Part shown: piece after piece, positions 56,535-64,000 of the stretch
Position numbering within the stretch: position 1 is the first letter of the stretch
Layout of the letters: every line of letters begins with the position of its first letter
DNA from: Prochlorococcus marinus XMU1419
GTDB taxonomy: Bacteria; Cyanobacteriota; Cyanobacteriia; PCC-6307; Cyanobiaceae
Direction: 5' to 3'
Length of the DNA stretch: 64,000 bases
Assembly (NCBI RefSeq): GCF_017695955.1
Contig: NZ_JAAORO010000001.1
Span: 310,001-374,000 of the forward strand
The notes under the pieces: model-generated
The model's input: the letters and a program-made list of their open reading frames with translations, nothing else
Told to the model about the DNA's origin: nothing
Database searches by the model: none
Position numbers and translations under genes: made by a program

Positions 56535-57119
56535 TTATTTAGATTGAATCAATCCATAACCTCCATGATTCCTTTTATATATAACTTGAAGTTCATTATT
56601 TTTCTTGTTTCGAAAAACATAAAAATCATGATCAATTAGATCTAATTGTTTTCTTGCTTCGTCTGATGAAATTGGAGTCATTTCAAAGTATTTATTTTTT
56701 ATAGATGGCTCAGGCAGACTTGCTTCAGTTCCTTCTTTAAATAAAGCTTTATCTAAAAAATTTGATTCCATTCTTTCAATTGGTAAAGAATCTTTATTTT
56801 TAAATTGTTTATTATGAATTGTTTTATTGGTTCTTTCTTTGTATTTGCGTAATTTTCTACAAAGTTTATTTGAAACTAAATCAATGCTTGAGTATAGATT
56901 TTCAGTTTTTTCTTCAGCTCTAATTACGGTACCATTTGCAAAAATAGTAACTTCTGCAGTTTGGAACGAGACTCTTGGATTCTTTTCAATTGAAAGATGT
57001 ATGTCAGCTTCTTTAACGATATCCTTATAGTGATGTATTGCTTTTTCTATCTTTGCTTCAGTATATTCTTTTAATGCTCCAGTGAGCTCAAGATTCTTTC
57101 CATGGATTAAAATTTTCAT
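56535..57119 (-). CDS. hpf: Long-form ribosome hibernation promoting factor
   Basis: A 194-aa long HPF (light-repressed LrtA of cyanobacteria): N-terminal RNA-binding alpha/beta fold (KILIHGKNLELTGALKEYTE), linker, C-terminal dimerisation domain (FEMTPISSDEARKQLDLIDHDFYVFRNKK). Makes 100S ribosome dimers in dark or starvation. Head of the reverse-strand run. Confidence 0.95.
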   Translation of the reverse strand: MKILIHGKNLELTGALKEYTEAKIEKAIHHYKDIVKEADIHLSIEKNPRVSFQTAEVTIFANGTVIRAEEKTENLYSSIDLVSNKLCRKLRKYKERTNKTIHNKQFKNKDSLPIERMESNFLDKALFKEGTEASLPEPSIKNKYFEMTPISSDEARKQLDLIDHDFYVFRNKKNNELQVIYKRNHGGYGLIQSK

Positions 57120-57163
57120 AACAAATCTAAAAATATTTACTTACTTTCTAAATCTACTTAAAT

Positions 57164-57814
57164 ATGGATAATAGAACAGCAATAATTAAACAACCTGATA
57201 ATATTTCTTCTTTTAATGATGTTTATAAATTACAAAAAGAATATCAGGAGGCATTGATTTTAGATAATTCTAACCCAGATTTTATTTGGATAGGGGAGCA
57301 TCAACTCTGTTATACATTGGGGAGAGGATCTAATTACGATAATTTACTATTTTCTCTGAATGATGCTAGATATGATGTTTTTAAGATTGACAGAGGTGGT
57401 GAGGTAACTTGTCATATGCCAGGACAATTAGTAACGTATTTGGTTTTAGATTTGAAAAATTTTAATAAAGATTTAAATTGGTACTTAAGAAAAATTGAAG
57501 AAATTATTATAAAAATCCTTGGAGCTTTTAAAATAGATTGTCACTCTAGAGAAGGGTTTACTGGTGTTTGGATAGGAAATAAAAAAATCGCATCAATTGG
57601 AATTGGGTGTAAAAGATGGATTACGATAAATGGATTTTCAATCAATATTGACTGCGAATTAGAAAATTTTAATAAGATTGTTCCTTGCGGAATAGAAAAT
57701 TGTCTTATGGCAAATATGGTTGATTACAACAAAAACCTAAATATTCAAGAAGTCAAGAGAATTGTTAAAAAAACCATCGAAGAAGAATTTAATTTTGATT
57801 TTATATCAAAATAG
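57164..57814 (+). CDS. lipB: Lipoyl (octanoyl) transferase
   Basis: A 216-aa LipB that moves octanoate from ACP to lipoate-dependent enzymes. Motifs: [38 protein letters not shown], the lysine in [19 protein letters not shown], and the catalytic Cys in [13 protein letters not shown]. Its target subunit PdhC is encoded 2.7 kb downstream. Confidence 0.95.
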   Translation: MDNRTAIIKQPDNISSFNDVYKLQKEYQEALILDNSNPDFIWIGEHQLCYTLGRGSNYDNLLFSLNDARYDVFKIDRGGEVTCHMPGQLVTYLVLDLKNFNKDLNWYLRKIEEIIIKILGAFKIDCHSREGFTGVWIGNKKIASIGIGCKRWITINGFSINIDCELENFNKIVPCGIENCLMANMVDYNKNLNIQEVKRIVKKTIEEEFNFDFISK

Positions 57815-57841
57815 AAATTAAAATTTCAAAATCAATTTAAT

Positions 57842-59785
57842 ATGGGTGATTTAGCGTATTGGCCTGCAGCCAAACCTCTTTCTAAAAAAAATAAATTTGC
57901 CAAAAATAGAGATTTTATTAAGAAGCTTAATCATATAGATCAAATTTGGGAAAAATTAAAATTTAAATGTGGTGATGCTTTAGCTGTTTGCGATTTAAGA
58001 GGGAAATATAAAGAAAAATTTTCTTATTCTGAGCTGGCTGATTTAATAACAAAAGTCTCTTTTTCTTTCGAAAATTATGGTTTAAAAAAGGGGGATGTAG
58101 TTACTGTAATATCTGAAAATTCTCCAAGATGGCTATTAGTAGATCAAGGCTTAATGCGTTTAGGAGCTATCAATGCGGTGAGAGGTATTAATTCTCCGTC
58201 AGTAGAATTAGACTATATTATTGAGCACTCTAATTCAGTAGGTCTAATAGTTCAATCTAAGGAGATTTGGCTAAAGTTAAACAACAAAGAAGAATTAAAA
58301 AAAAGACTGAAATTTATAATCAACTTAGAAGATGAACAATTTGAAAGTTTAATAAGTTGGAATCAATTTATAAGTGCAGCAGAAAAAGAAAATTCACAAA
58401 ATAATAATCTTGAAACATTTAATCCAAAAATTGATGATGTTGCTACTATCCTTTACACTTCTGGGACAACAGGAAAACCTAAAGGTGTCCCCTTGACTCA
58501 TGCAAATTTTTTACATCAAATAATCAATTTAGCTTATATCGCTGATCCAGAACCTGGGACCTCTGTTTTAAGCGTGTTGCCTATCTGGCATTCTTATGAA
58601 AGAAGTGCTGAATACTTCTTCTTTTCATGTGGCTGTTCTCAATACTATACAATTCCAAAATTTCTGAAAGACGATATTACACAAATTAAACCAGTTGTCA
58701 TGGCTACTGTACCAAGACTATGGGAAGCAATACATGATGGTTTTTTTCAGGCGTTGAAAAAAATGCCTTCCAAAAAGCAAAAACTTATTAAGTTTTTGAT
58801 AGGGAATAGTTCAGTCTTCAAAAGAAGTCTAAGAAAGATAAGAAATTTAGATATCAATCAAATAACTTTTGAATCAAAAATCACCTTACTTGGTTCTGTT
58901 ATTAGCCGATATCCTTTACATAAATTGTCTACCATTTTTTTATGGCCAAATATTCTTAGACAACTATGCGGAGAAAAACTGAAATTTCCCATTAACGGCG
59001 GCGGTGCATTGCCAGAACATGTAGATCTTTTTTTTGAATCTTTAGGTATAGATGTTTTGGTGGGATATGGACTCACAGAAACTAGTCCAGTATTAACTTG
59101 TAGGAGAAGAGAATTAAATGTTAGAGGATCATCCGGTCAGCCTCTAGCATTTACTGAAATTAAAATAGTGAATGATGATAAGAAAAAGATTCTGAAGTTC
59201 AGAGAAGTCGGAAAAATTCTTGTTAGGGGCCCGCAAGTAATGAAAGGTTATCTTAATAATGAAATAGCTACAAAAGGTGTTTTATCCAAGGATGGTTGGT
59301 TTGATACTGGTGATTTAGGTTTTCTAATACCAAATGGTTCTCTCTTTATAACAGGAAGAGCCAAGGATACAATAGTGCTATCAAGTGGTGAAAATATAGA
59401 ACCGAATCCGCTAGAGACTGAAATCCTTAGTTCTGAATTTATAAATCAGATTCAACTAGTAGGACAAGATAAGAAATGTTTAACAGCCCTTGTAGTTCCT
59501 AATGTCGAATTGGTTAAAAGCAAGTTTTTGGAAGAAGACCTTTCAAAATTAAACCTGAATAAGAAAATTGGTATATTTTTCAAATCACAAATTAATAATT
59601 TGCTTAAAAGTCGATTAGGAGCAAGATTAGAAGAACAAATATTAGATTGTTATTTTGTTGATGCCTTTACTCTAGAAAATGGGTTGTTAACACAAACTCT
59701 TAAACAAAAAAGAAGAGAAATAGAAAAAAAGTATTCATTACAAATAGAAAATATGTATGAAAACAAATTTAGTAAGAAAATTTAA
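57842..59785 (+). CDS. aas: Long-chain acyl-CoA/acyl-ACP synthetase
   Basis: A 647-aa AMP-forming enzyme. The P-loop ILYTSGTTGKPKGVPL, LLVGYGLTETSPVL-type A5 motif (VGYGLTETSPVL), DGWFDTGDLGFL and GRAKDTIVLSSGENIEPN are complete. In cyanobacteria the single such gene usually acts as acyl-ACP synthetase for fatty acid recycling. Runs behind lipB, 27 nt apart. Confidence 0.92.
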   Translation: MGDLAYWPAAKPLSKKNKFAKNRDFIKKLNHIDQIWEKLKFKCGDALAVCDLRGKYKEKFSYSELADLITKVSFSFENYGLKKGDVVTVISENSPRWLLVDQGLMRLGAINAVRGINSPSVELDYIIEHSNSVGLIVQSKEIWLKLNNKEELKKRLKFIINLEDEQFESLISWNQFISAAEKENSQNNNLETFNPKIDDVATILYTSGTTGKPKGVPLTHANFLHQIINLAYIADPEPGTSVLSVLPIWHSYERSAEYFFFSCGCSQYYTIPKFLKDDITQIKPVVMATVPRLWEAIHDGFFQALKKMPSKKQKLIKFLIGNSSVFKRSLRKIRNLDINQITFESKITLLGSVISRYPLHKLSTIFLWPNILRQLCGEKLKFPINGGGALPEHVDLFFESLGIDVLVGYGLTETSPVLTCRRRELNVRGSSGQPLAFTEIKIVNDDKKKILKFREVGKILVRGPQVMKGYLNNEIATKGVLSKDGWFDTGDLGFLIPNGSLFITGRAKDTIVLSSGENIEPNPLETEILSSEFINQIQLVGQDKKCLTALVVPNVELVKSKFLEEDLSKLNLNKKIGIFFKSQINNLLKSRLGARLEEQILDCYFVDAFTLENGLLTQTLKQKRREIEKKYSLQIENMYENKFSKKI

Positions 59786-59823
59786 TTTGTTCTATCTATA
59801 TTGAAAAGGTAATTTAATTTTTT

Positions 59824-60267
59824 ATGGAAACAAAAAACTCAATATCTATAAAGCGCTCAATAGCTATTAAAGCTGTAGTTACACCAACTTGGAAGGAAGA
59901 TGCTGAAAAAGAATTAAGTAAAGCAATTTCAAACATTGATCAGCAATTATCGCAACTGGAGCAAGAGGGTCAGCAAATAGTAAATAATATTAGATCCCAA
60001 TCGGTTAATCCCCTAGATCCAAGGGTTCAAGAACAGGTTAGTCAGGTGCAACAACAAGTCGCAGCAAAACGAAATGAAATTGAAGAACAAAAAAGAAATC
60101 TACTTCAACAACAGAATCAAGTTCGCGAATTAAAAATGGACGAAATTGTTGATCAAGGGCAAGTGGATAGTTTCTGTGATGTCACTGTGGGAGACAATCT
60201 TATTGAAAAAATGCAAGTATCGATTACGGTTAAGGATGGAGTTATTCAATCTATAGATAATAATTAA
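59824..60267 (+). CDS. YlqD-like coiled-coil protein
   Basis: A 147-aa protein: N-terminal strand region (ISIKRSIAIKAVVTPTWKED), long coiled coil (residues 30-110, ISNIDQQLSQLEQEGQQIV, QVQQQVAAKRNEIEEQK), C-terminal beta part (CDVTVGDNLIEKMQVSITV). This is the YlqD pattern of cyanobacteria and Firmicutes; function unknown. Confidence 0.78.
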   Translation: METKNSISIKRSIAIKAVVTPTWKEDAEKELSKAISNIDQQLSQLEQEGQQIVNNIRSQSVNPLDPRVQEQVSQVQQQVAAKRNEIEEQKRNLLQQQNQVRELKMDEIVDQGQVDSFCDVTVGDNLIEKMQVSITVKDGVIQSIDNN

Positions 60268-60390
60268 AGAGAAGATTTAGTATTTTTGATAAATATAAGT
60301 AAATCTTAATTTCGAAAAGTTTTAAATTCTAATCGATTTAAATTATTACTTTCTTAAGTTTTAAGAGTTCCCACTGTGAACATGATTTCG

Positions 60391-60396
60391 TATAAT
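60391..60396 (+). promoter_or_regulatory. Possible -10 element upstream of pdhC
   Basis: TATAAT at 60391-60396 in the 218-bp gap before pdhC, giving a leader of about 85 nt. No convincing -35 is seen; nothing else is recognised in the gap. Confidence 0.35.
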
Positions 60397-60485
60397 TAAA
60401 ACAAGAGTTTAAAGGGTTCTTAACCATAAAAACTTTAGGAAGTTTGGTAGAAATCCCTTGAAACTTATGCAATAACAATTTTCTT

Positions 60486-61853
60486 ATGTCTCACGAAATA
60501 TTCATGCCTGCCTTGAGTTCTACTATGACGGAGGGCAAGATTGTGGAATGGTTGAAAAATCCAGGAGATAAAGTTGAAAGAGGTGAATCCGTCTTGGTTG
60601 TTGAATCTGACAAGGCAGATATGGATGTTGAATCTTTTCAAGATGGATATCTTGCGGCTGTTTTAATGCCTGCTGGCAGCACTGCACCAGTAGGAGAGAC
60701 TATCGGCCTTATTGTTGAAAATGAGGATGAGATAGCTTCTGTTCAAGAACAAAATAAAGGAAATCAACCCGAAGTTTCTAGTTCGGATCAACTTGAATTG
60801 GTAAGTAATAAAACTGAAGAAAAACCTGAAGTTCAAAGTGAAATTGTTGAAAAACAAGAAAAAGAAGTTGTATTAATGAGTGAAAAGGCAGCCCCATCTT
60901 TCAGTAGCGATCAAATAAATGCTGCTACGAGTAATGTTTCTTCGAGGGTGATTGCATCTCCAAGAGCTAAAAAACTTGCCTCTCAAATGGGTGTTGATTT
61001 AGCAAAGGTTCATGGATCCGGACCTCACGGAAGGATTCAAGCCGATGATATTTTAAAAGCTAATGGCCAACCAGTCTCTATACCATGGATAGGTGAAGGT
61101 GGTTCTCCTGCAAGTGTACCTGGTGCAAATTTGGGAGTTGAAAGTAAACCAGAAACTTCAGGAAATAGTTTTGGTAATCCCGGAGAAACAGTTCAATTTA
61201 ATACTCTTCAAAAAGCGGTAAATAAAAATATGGAATCTAGTTTAGATGTGCCATGTTTTAGGGTGGGTTATTCCATTAACACAGATAAATTAGATAATTT
61301 CTACAAAAAAGTAAAACAGAACGGAGTTACTATGACTGCTTTACTAGTAAAGGCAGTTGCAAAGACACTAAAGAAACATCCTCAAGTTAACTCAAGTTTT
61401 TCAGAAAATGGAATTTCTTATCCAGAAAATATAAATATTGCTGTTGCTGTTGCGATGGAAGATGGTGGACTAATAACTCCAGTTTTAAAAGAACCATGCA
61501 ATACTGATTTATTTGAATTGTCTAGGGAATGGAAAGATCTTGTAAAAAGATCAAGATCAAAACAATTAGAACCTGATGAATACTCAACAGGAACCTTCAC
61601 TTTATCTAACCTTGGGATGTTTGGAGTTGATAGATTTGACGCAATTCTTCCTCCAGGGACCGGTGCTATTTTAGCCATAGCATCATCGAAACCAACCGTT
61701 GTTGCTAATAGTGATGGTTCAATATCTGTTAAAAAAATAATGCAAGTAAATCTAACAGCTGATCATAGAGTGATCTATGGAGCTGATGGAGCTTCATTCT
61801 TAAAAGACTTGGCTTCCCTAATTGAAGATGAGCCAGAGAATCTTGTCTCCTAA
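60486..61853 (+). CDS. pdhC: Dihydrolipoamide acetyltransferase (PDH E2)
   Basis: A 455-aa E2 subunit of pyruvate dehydrogenase. One lipoyl domain with Lys43 in ESDKADMDVESF, a Glu/Ser-rich linker, the E3-binding domain (VIASPRAKKLASQMGVDLAKV), and the catalytic core ending with His427 in ADHRVIYGADG. Lipoylation needs LipB encoded upstream. queA follows 6 nt later. Confidence 0.96.
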   Translation: MSHEIFMPALSSTMTEGKIVEWLKNPGDKVERGESVLVVESDKADMDVESFQDGYLAAVLMPAGSTAPVGETIGLIVENEDEIASVQEQNKGNQPEVSSSDQLELVSNKTEEKPEVQSEIVEKQEKEVVLMSEKAAPSFSSDQINAATSNVSSRVIASPRAKKLASQMGVDLAKVHGSGPHGRIQADDILKANGQPVSIPWIGEGGSPASVPGANLGVESKPETSGNSFGNPGETVQFNTLQKAVNKNMESSLDVPCFRVGYSINTDKLDNFYKKVKQNGVTMTALLVKAVAKTLKKHPQVNSSFSENGISYPENINIAVAVAMEDGGLITPVLKEPCNTDLFELSREWKDLVKRSRSKQLEPDEYSTGTFTLSNLGMFGVDRFDAILPPGTGAILAIASSKPTVVANSDGSISVKKIMQVNLTADHRVIYGADGASFLKDLASLIEDEPENLVS

Positions 61854-61859
61854 ATTTAA

Positions 61860-62990
61860 TTGATTTCTCAACTTAATAATGAAGAAAGAGATTATAAGCT
61901 TGAAGCTTATGATTATTTACTTGATCCTTCATTAATTGCTAGTAAACCTTCTGCAATTAGGCATGAATCAAGATTGATGATAGTTAGAAATAGTTTTTTA
62001 GAAGAAGACTGTTTAACTAATAAATTTACCAAGAATCTTTTAGATGAATTTAGAGAAGGGGATCTTGTAATTGTAAATAATACTAAAGTTATGAAAGCTA
62101 GGTTAAAGGTTGAATTAGAAAATAAGACATTAGTAGAATTATTAGTTTTAGAAAGATCCCATGAATGTGTTTGGTTATGTTTGGCAAAGCCAGCAAAAAA
62201 GTTAAAAATAAATAGAAAATTAAAATTAAAATCTCCATTAGCACAAGATATTAATTTGATTGTTGATGGAGTTGATGAAGAAACTGGAGGGAGATTTATT
62301 AAATTTCCGGAAAATATAACTTGTCTCAATTCAATGAATGAACTTCTTGATAAATACGGGGAAATCCCTCTTCCTCCTTATATAAAAAATTCCGAAGAAG
62401 AATCTTTTCATGAGAAAAGTTATCAAACTGAGTATGCAACAAATCCGGGGGCAGTTGCTGCACCAACAGCTGGTTTACACTTAAGCAAAAGTCTTATTTC
62501 CAATCTAAAAAAAAAAGGCGTAATAATCTTACCGATAACTTTGCACGTGGGCTATGGAACATTCAAACCAATTGATCAAGAAGATTTAAGTAACTTAAAA
62601 CTTCACAAAGAATGGGTAAGTGTTAGTAAGGAAGTAGTGGAGGAAATAAAAAGAATAAAGAAAACAGATAGAAAAATAATTGCTATTGGTACAACTAGCG
62701 TAAGAGCTCTTGAAAGTTGTTATTCTTACGAAATTAATGACTTTGTTCCCATAGCTAAATACGTAGATTTAGTAATTAAGCCAGGTTATAAATTTAAGGT
62801 AGTTGATGGATTATTAACTAATTTTCATCTCCCTAAAAGTTCATTATTACTTTTAGTAAGTGCAATGATTGGTAGAGAAAGATTATTAGATTTGTACAAG
62901 AAAGCCATAAAAGAAAAATTTAGATTCTTCTCTTATGGCGATGCGATGTATATTTCACCAGATTCACTACTGGAGAAAAAATTGATTTAG
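61860..62990 (+). CDS. queA: S-adenosylmethionine:tRNA ribosyltransferase-isomerase
   Basis: A 376-aa queuosine-pathway enzyme that builds epoxyqueuosine on tRNA. Signatures: [15 protein letters not shown] at the N-terminus, [12 protein letters not shown]-type segment, [28 protein letters not shown] and the final YGDAMYI. TTG start. Its last 4 bases overlap the convergent cysK. Confidence 0.96.
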   Translation: MISQLNNEERDYKLEAYDYLLDPSLIASKPSAIRHESRLMIVRNSFLEEDCLTNKFTKNLLDEFREGDLVIVNNTKVMKARLKVELENKTLVELLVLERSHECVWLCLAKPAKKLKINRKLKLKSPLAQDINLIVDGVDEETGGRFIKFPENITCLNSMNELLDKYGEIPLPPYIKNSEEESFHEKSYQTEYATNPGAVAAPTAGLHLSKSLISNLKKKGVIILPITLHVGYGTFKPIDQEDLSNLKLHKEWVSVSKEVVEEIKRIKKTDRKIIAIGTTSVRALESCYSYEINDFVPIAKYVDLVIKPGYKFKVVDGLLTNFHLPKSSLLLLVSAMIGRERLLDLYKKAIKEKFRFFSYGDAMYISPDSLLEKKLI

Positions 62991-63973
62991 GCTTTGACTG
63001 GTTCTTGAATGATTCCGCTTGGAACTTCAGTAAACATAATTGATGATAAATACCTCTCTGCTAAATCAGGTAGAACAACTACAATTGTCTTTCCAGCATA
63101 TTCATCTTGTTCAGCTAATCTAACCGCAGCTGCAGCAGCGGCTCCACAAGATATGCCTACTAATAGACCTTCCTCTTTGGCTAATCTAAGAGCCATCTCT
63201 ATTGATTCGTCATTTGTTACTTGTTCAACCTTGTCAACAATTGATAAGTCAAGGTTCTTAGGAATAAATCCTGCTCCAATTCCTTGTATTTTATGTGGTC
63301 CGGATTTAACTTCTTCTCCATTCATTGTCTGTGTAATAACAGGACTATGTGATGGTTCAACAGCTACAGAAGTGATATTCTTGCCCTTCTCTTGCTTAAT
63401 GTATCTTGAAACTCCTGTAATTGTGCCGCCAGTTCCAACCCCTGCAACTAGGACATCAATTTCGCCATCACAATCATCCCAGATTTCTGGTCCAGTAGTT
63501 TTGAAATGAATTTCAGGGTTCGCTGGGTTATCAAATTGACCTGGCATGAAATATTGAGAAGGATTACTTTCTGCAATTTCTTTAGCCTTAGCTATTGCTC
63601 CAGGCATACCTTTAGATGCCTCTGTTAAAACAATTTCAGCACCCAACACTGCCATAACCCTTCTTCTTTCAATTGACATGGATTCTGGCATTGTAAGGAT
63701 CAGTTTATAACCTCTTGCTGAAGCAGTAAAAGCTAAAGCAATTCCTGTATTTCCAGAAGTTGGCTCAACAATAGTTTTGTCTTTTGTAAGTTTCCCACTT
63801 TTCTCTGCATCCCAAATCATGTTTGCGCCAATCCTACATTTGACACTATAAGCGGGGTTTCTACCTTCAATTTTTGCAAGTACTGTAGCTTTCGCGTTTT
63901 TAGTAACTGATTTTAATTTTACTAATGGAGTGTTTCCAATAGCAAAACTGTTGTCCTCATAAATTTTTGCCAT
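62987..63973 (-). CDS. cysK: Cysteine synthase A
   Basis: A 328-aa O-acetylserine sulfhydrylase. PLP-binding Lys45 in [15 protein letters not shown], phosphate-binding [24 protein letters not shown] and the C-terminal active-site Ser region ([15 protein letters not shown]). Start ATG at 63973; the last 27 bases of the window are its upstream region. Confidence 0.97.
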   Translation of the reverse strand: MAKIYEDNSFAIGNTPLVKLKSVTKNAKATVLAKIEGRNPAYSVKCRIGANMIWDAEKSGKLTKDKTIVEPTSGNTGIALAFTASARGYKLILTMPESMSIERRRVMAVLGAEIVLTEASKGMPGAIAKAKEIAESNPSQYFMPGQFDNPANPEIHFKTTGPEIWDDCDGEIDVLVAGVGTGGTITGVSRYIKQEKGKNITSVAVEPSHSPVITQTMNGEEVKSGPHKIQGIGAGFIPKNLDLSIVDKVEQVTNDESIEMALRLAKEEGLLVGISCGAAAAAAVRLAEQDEYAGKTIVVVLPDLAERYLSSIMFTEVPSGIIQEPVKA

Positions 63974-64000
63974 GTATAAATTAAGAAAATATATATTAAT

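Noticed and set aside
63009-63509. 166-codon forward frame
   Set aside because: Antisense of cysK; Ala/Ser-rich composition reflects the complementary codons.

Overview
The window is AT-rich chromosomal DNA from a marine picocyanobacterium, almost certainly a high-light-adapted Prochlorococcus. This rests on the low GC content, a 16S-tRNA-Ile-tRNA-Ala-23S-5S rRNA operon, psaE, pipX/pipY, crtH-type carotenoid isomerase, a PTOX-like oxidase, sepF, and many very small conserved-looking picocyanobacterial proteins (DUF1651, DUF1823, a DUF3104-like protein, DUF3764-like). No database search was possible; family assignments come from reading motifs.

Layout. 1-3790: 3' end of the rRNA operon and its terminator. 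3.8-8.2 kb: mutM, psaE, a LysM protein, an aldehyde dehydrogenase and a GNAT protein. 8.3-28.2 kb: housekeeping genes (PTOX, crtH, tatA, bcp/prxQ, arfB, CPBP protease, proline iminopeptidase, photolyase, tenA-thiD) interleaved with many tiny ORFs, several encoding one transmembrane helix, and a candidate structured ncRNA with its own terminator at about 21.95-22.24 kb. 28.2-29.4 kb: a run of tiny genes leading to a tRNA-Thr.

29.37-46.53 kb is a genomic island of about 17 kb. It is bracketed by a 97-bp direct repeat holding a complete tRNA-Thr(GGT) and the last 15 bases of tRNA-Tyr(GTA); the intact tRNA-Tyr and a tyrosine recombinase lie at the right end. The layout fits the tRNA-targeted integrative elements of Prochlorococcus known as tycheposons. 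The left half carries aspartate/glutamate-rich proteins of unknown function, an orphan Cas4-like nuclease, and small secreted or unknown proteins including a SIMPL-domain protein. The right half carries a compact cluster: Vsr-like endonuclease, C5-cytosine methyltransferase, GHKL (MORC/MutL-like) ATPase, Z1-domain ATPase, DUF4420-type PD-(D/E)XK protein and AIPR protein. The last four genes overlap by 1-4 bases. I read this as a methylation-linked anti-phage system and the main point of interest. A repeat of about 360 bp just before the left tRNA-Thr recurs at 35.65-36.00 kb, between the two halves, suggesting two elements inserted successively at one tRNA site.

46.6-64 kb: conserved housekeeping backbone. 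One run is aroQ, miaE, cobI, DUF1823, der, ecfT-like, pipX, pipY, sepF, proC. A reverse-strand run is hpf, deoC-like, recO, glycosyltransferase. Then lipB, acyl-CoA synthetase, a YlqD-like protein, pdhC, queA, and cysK on the reverse strand. The deoC-like protein appears to lack its Schiff-base lysine.
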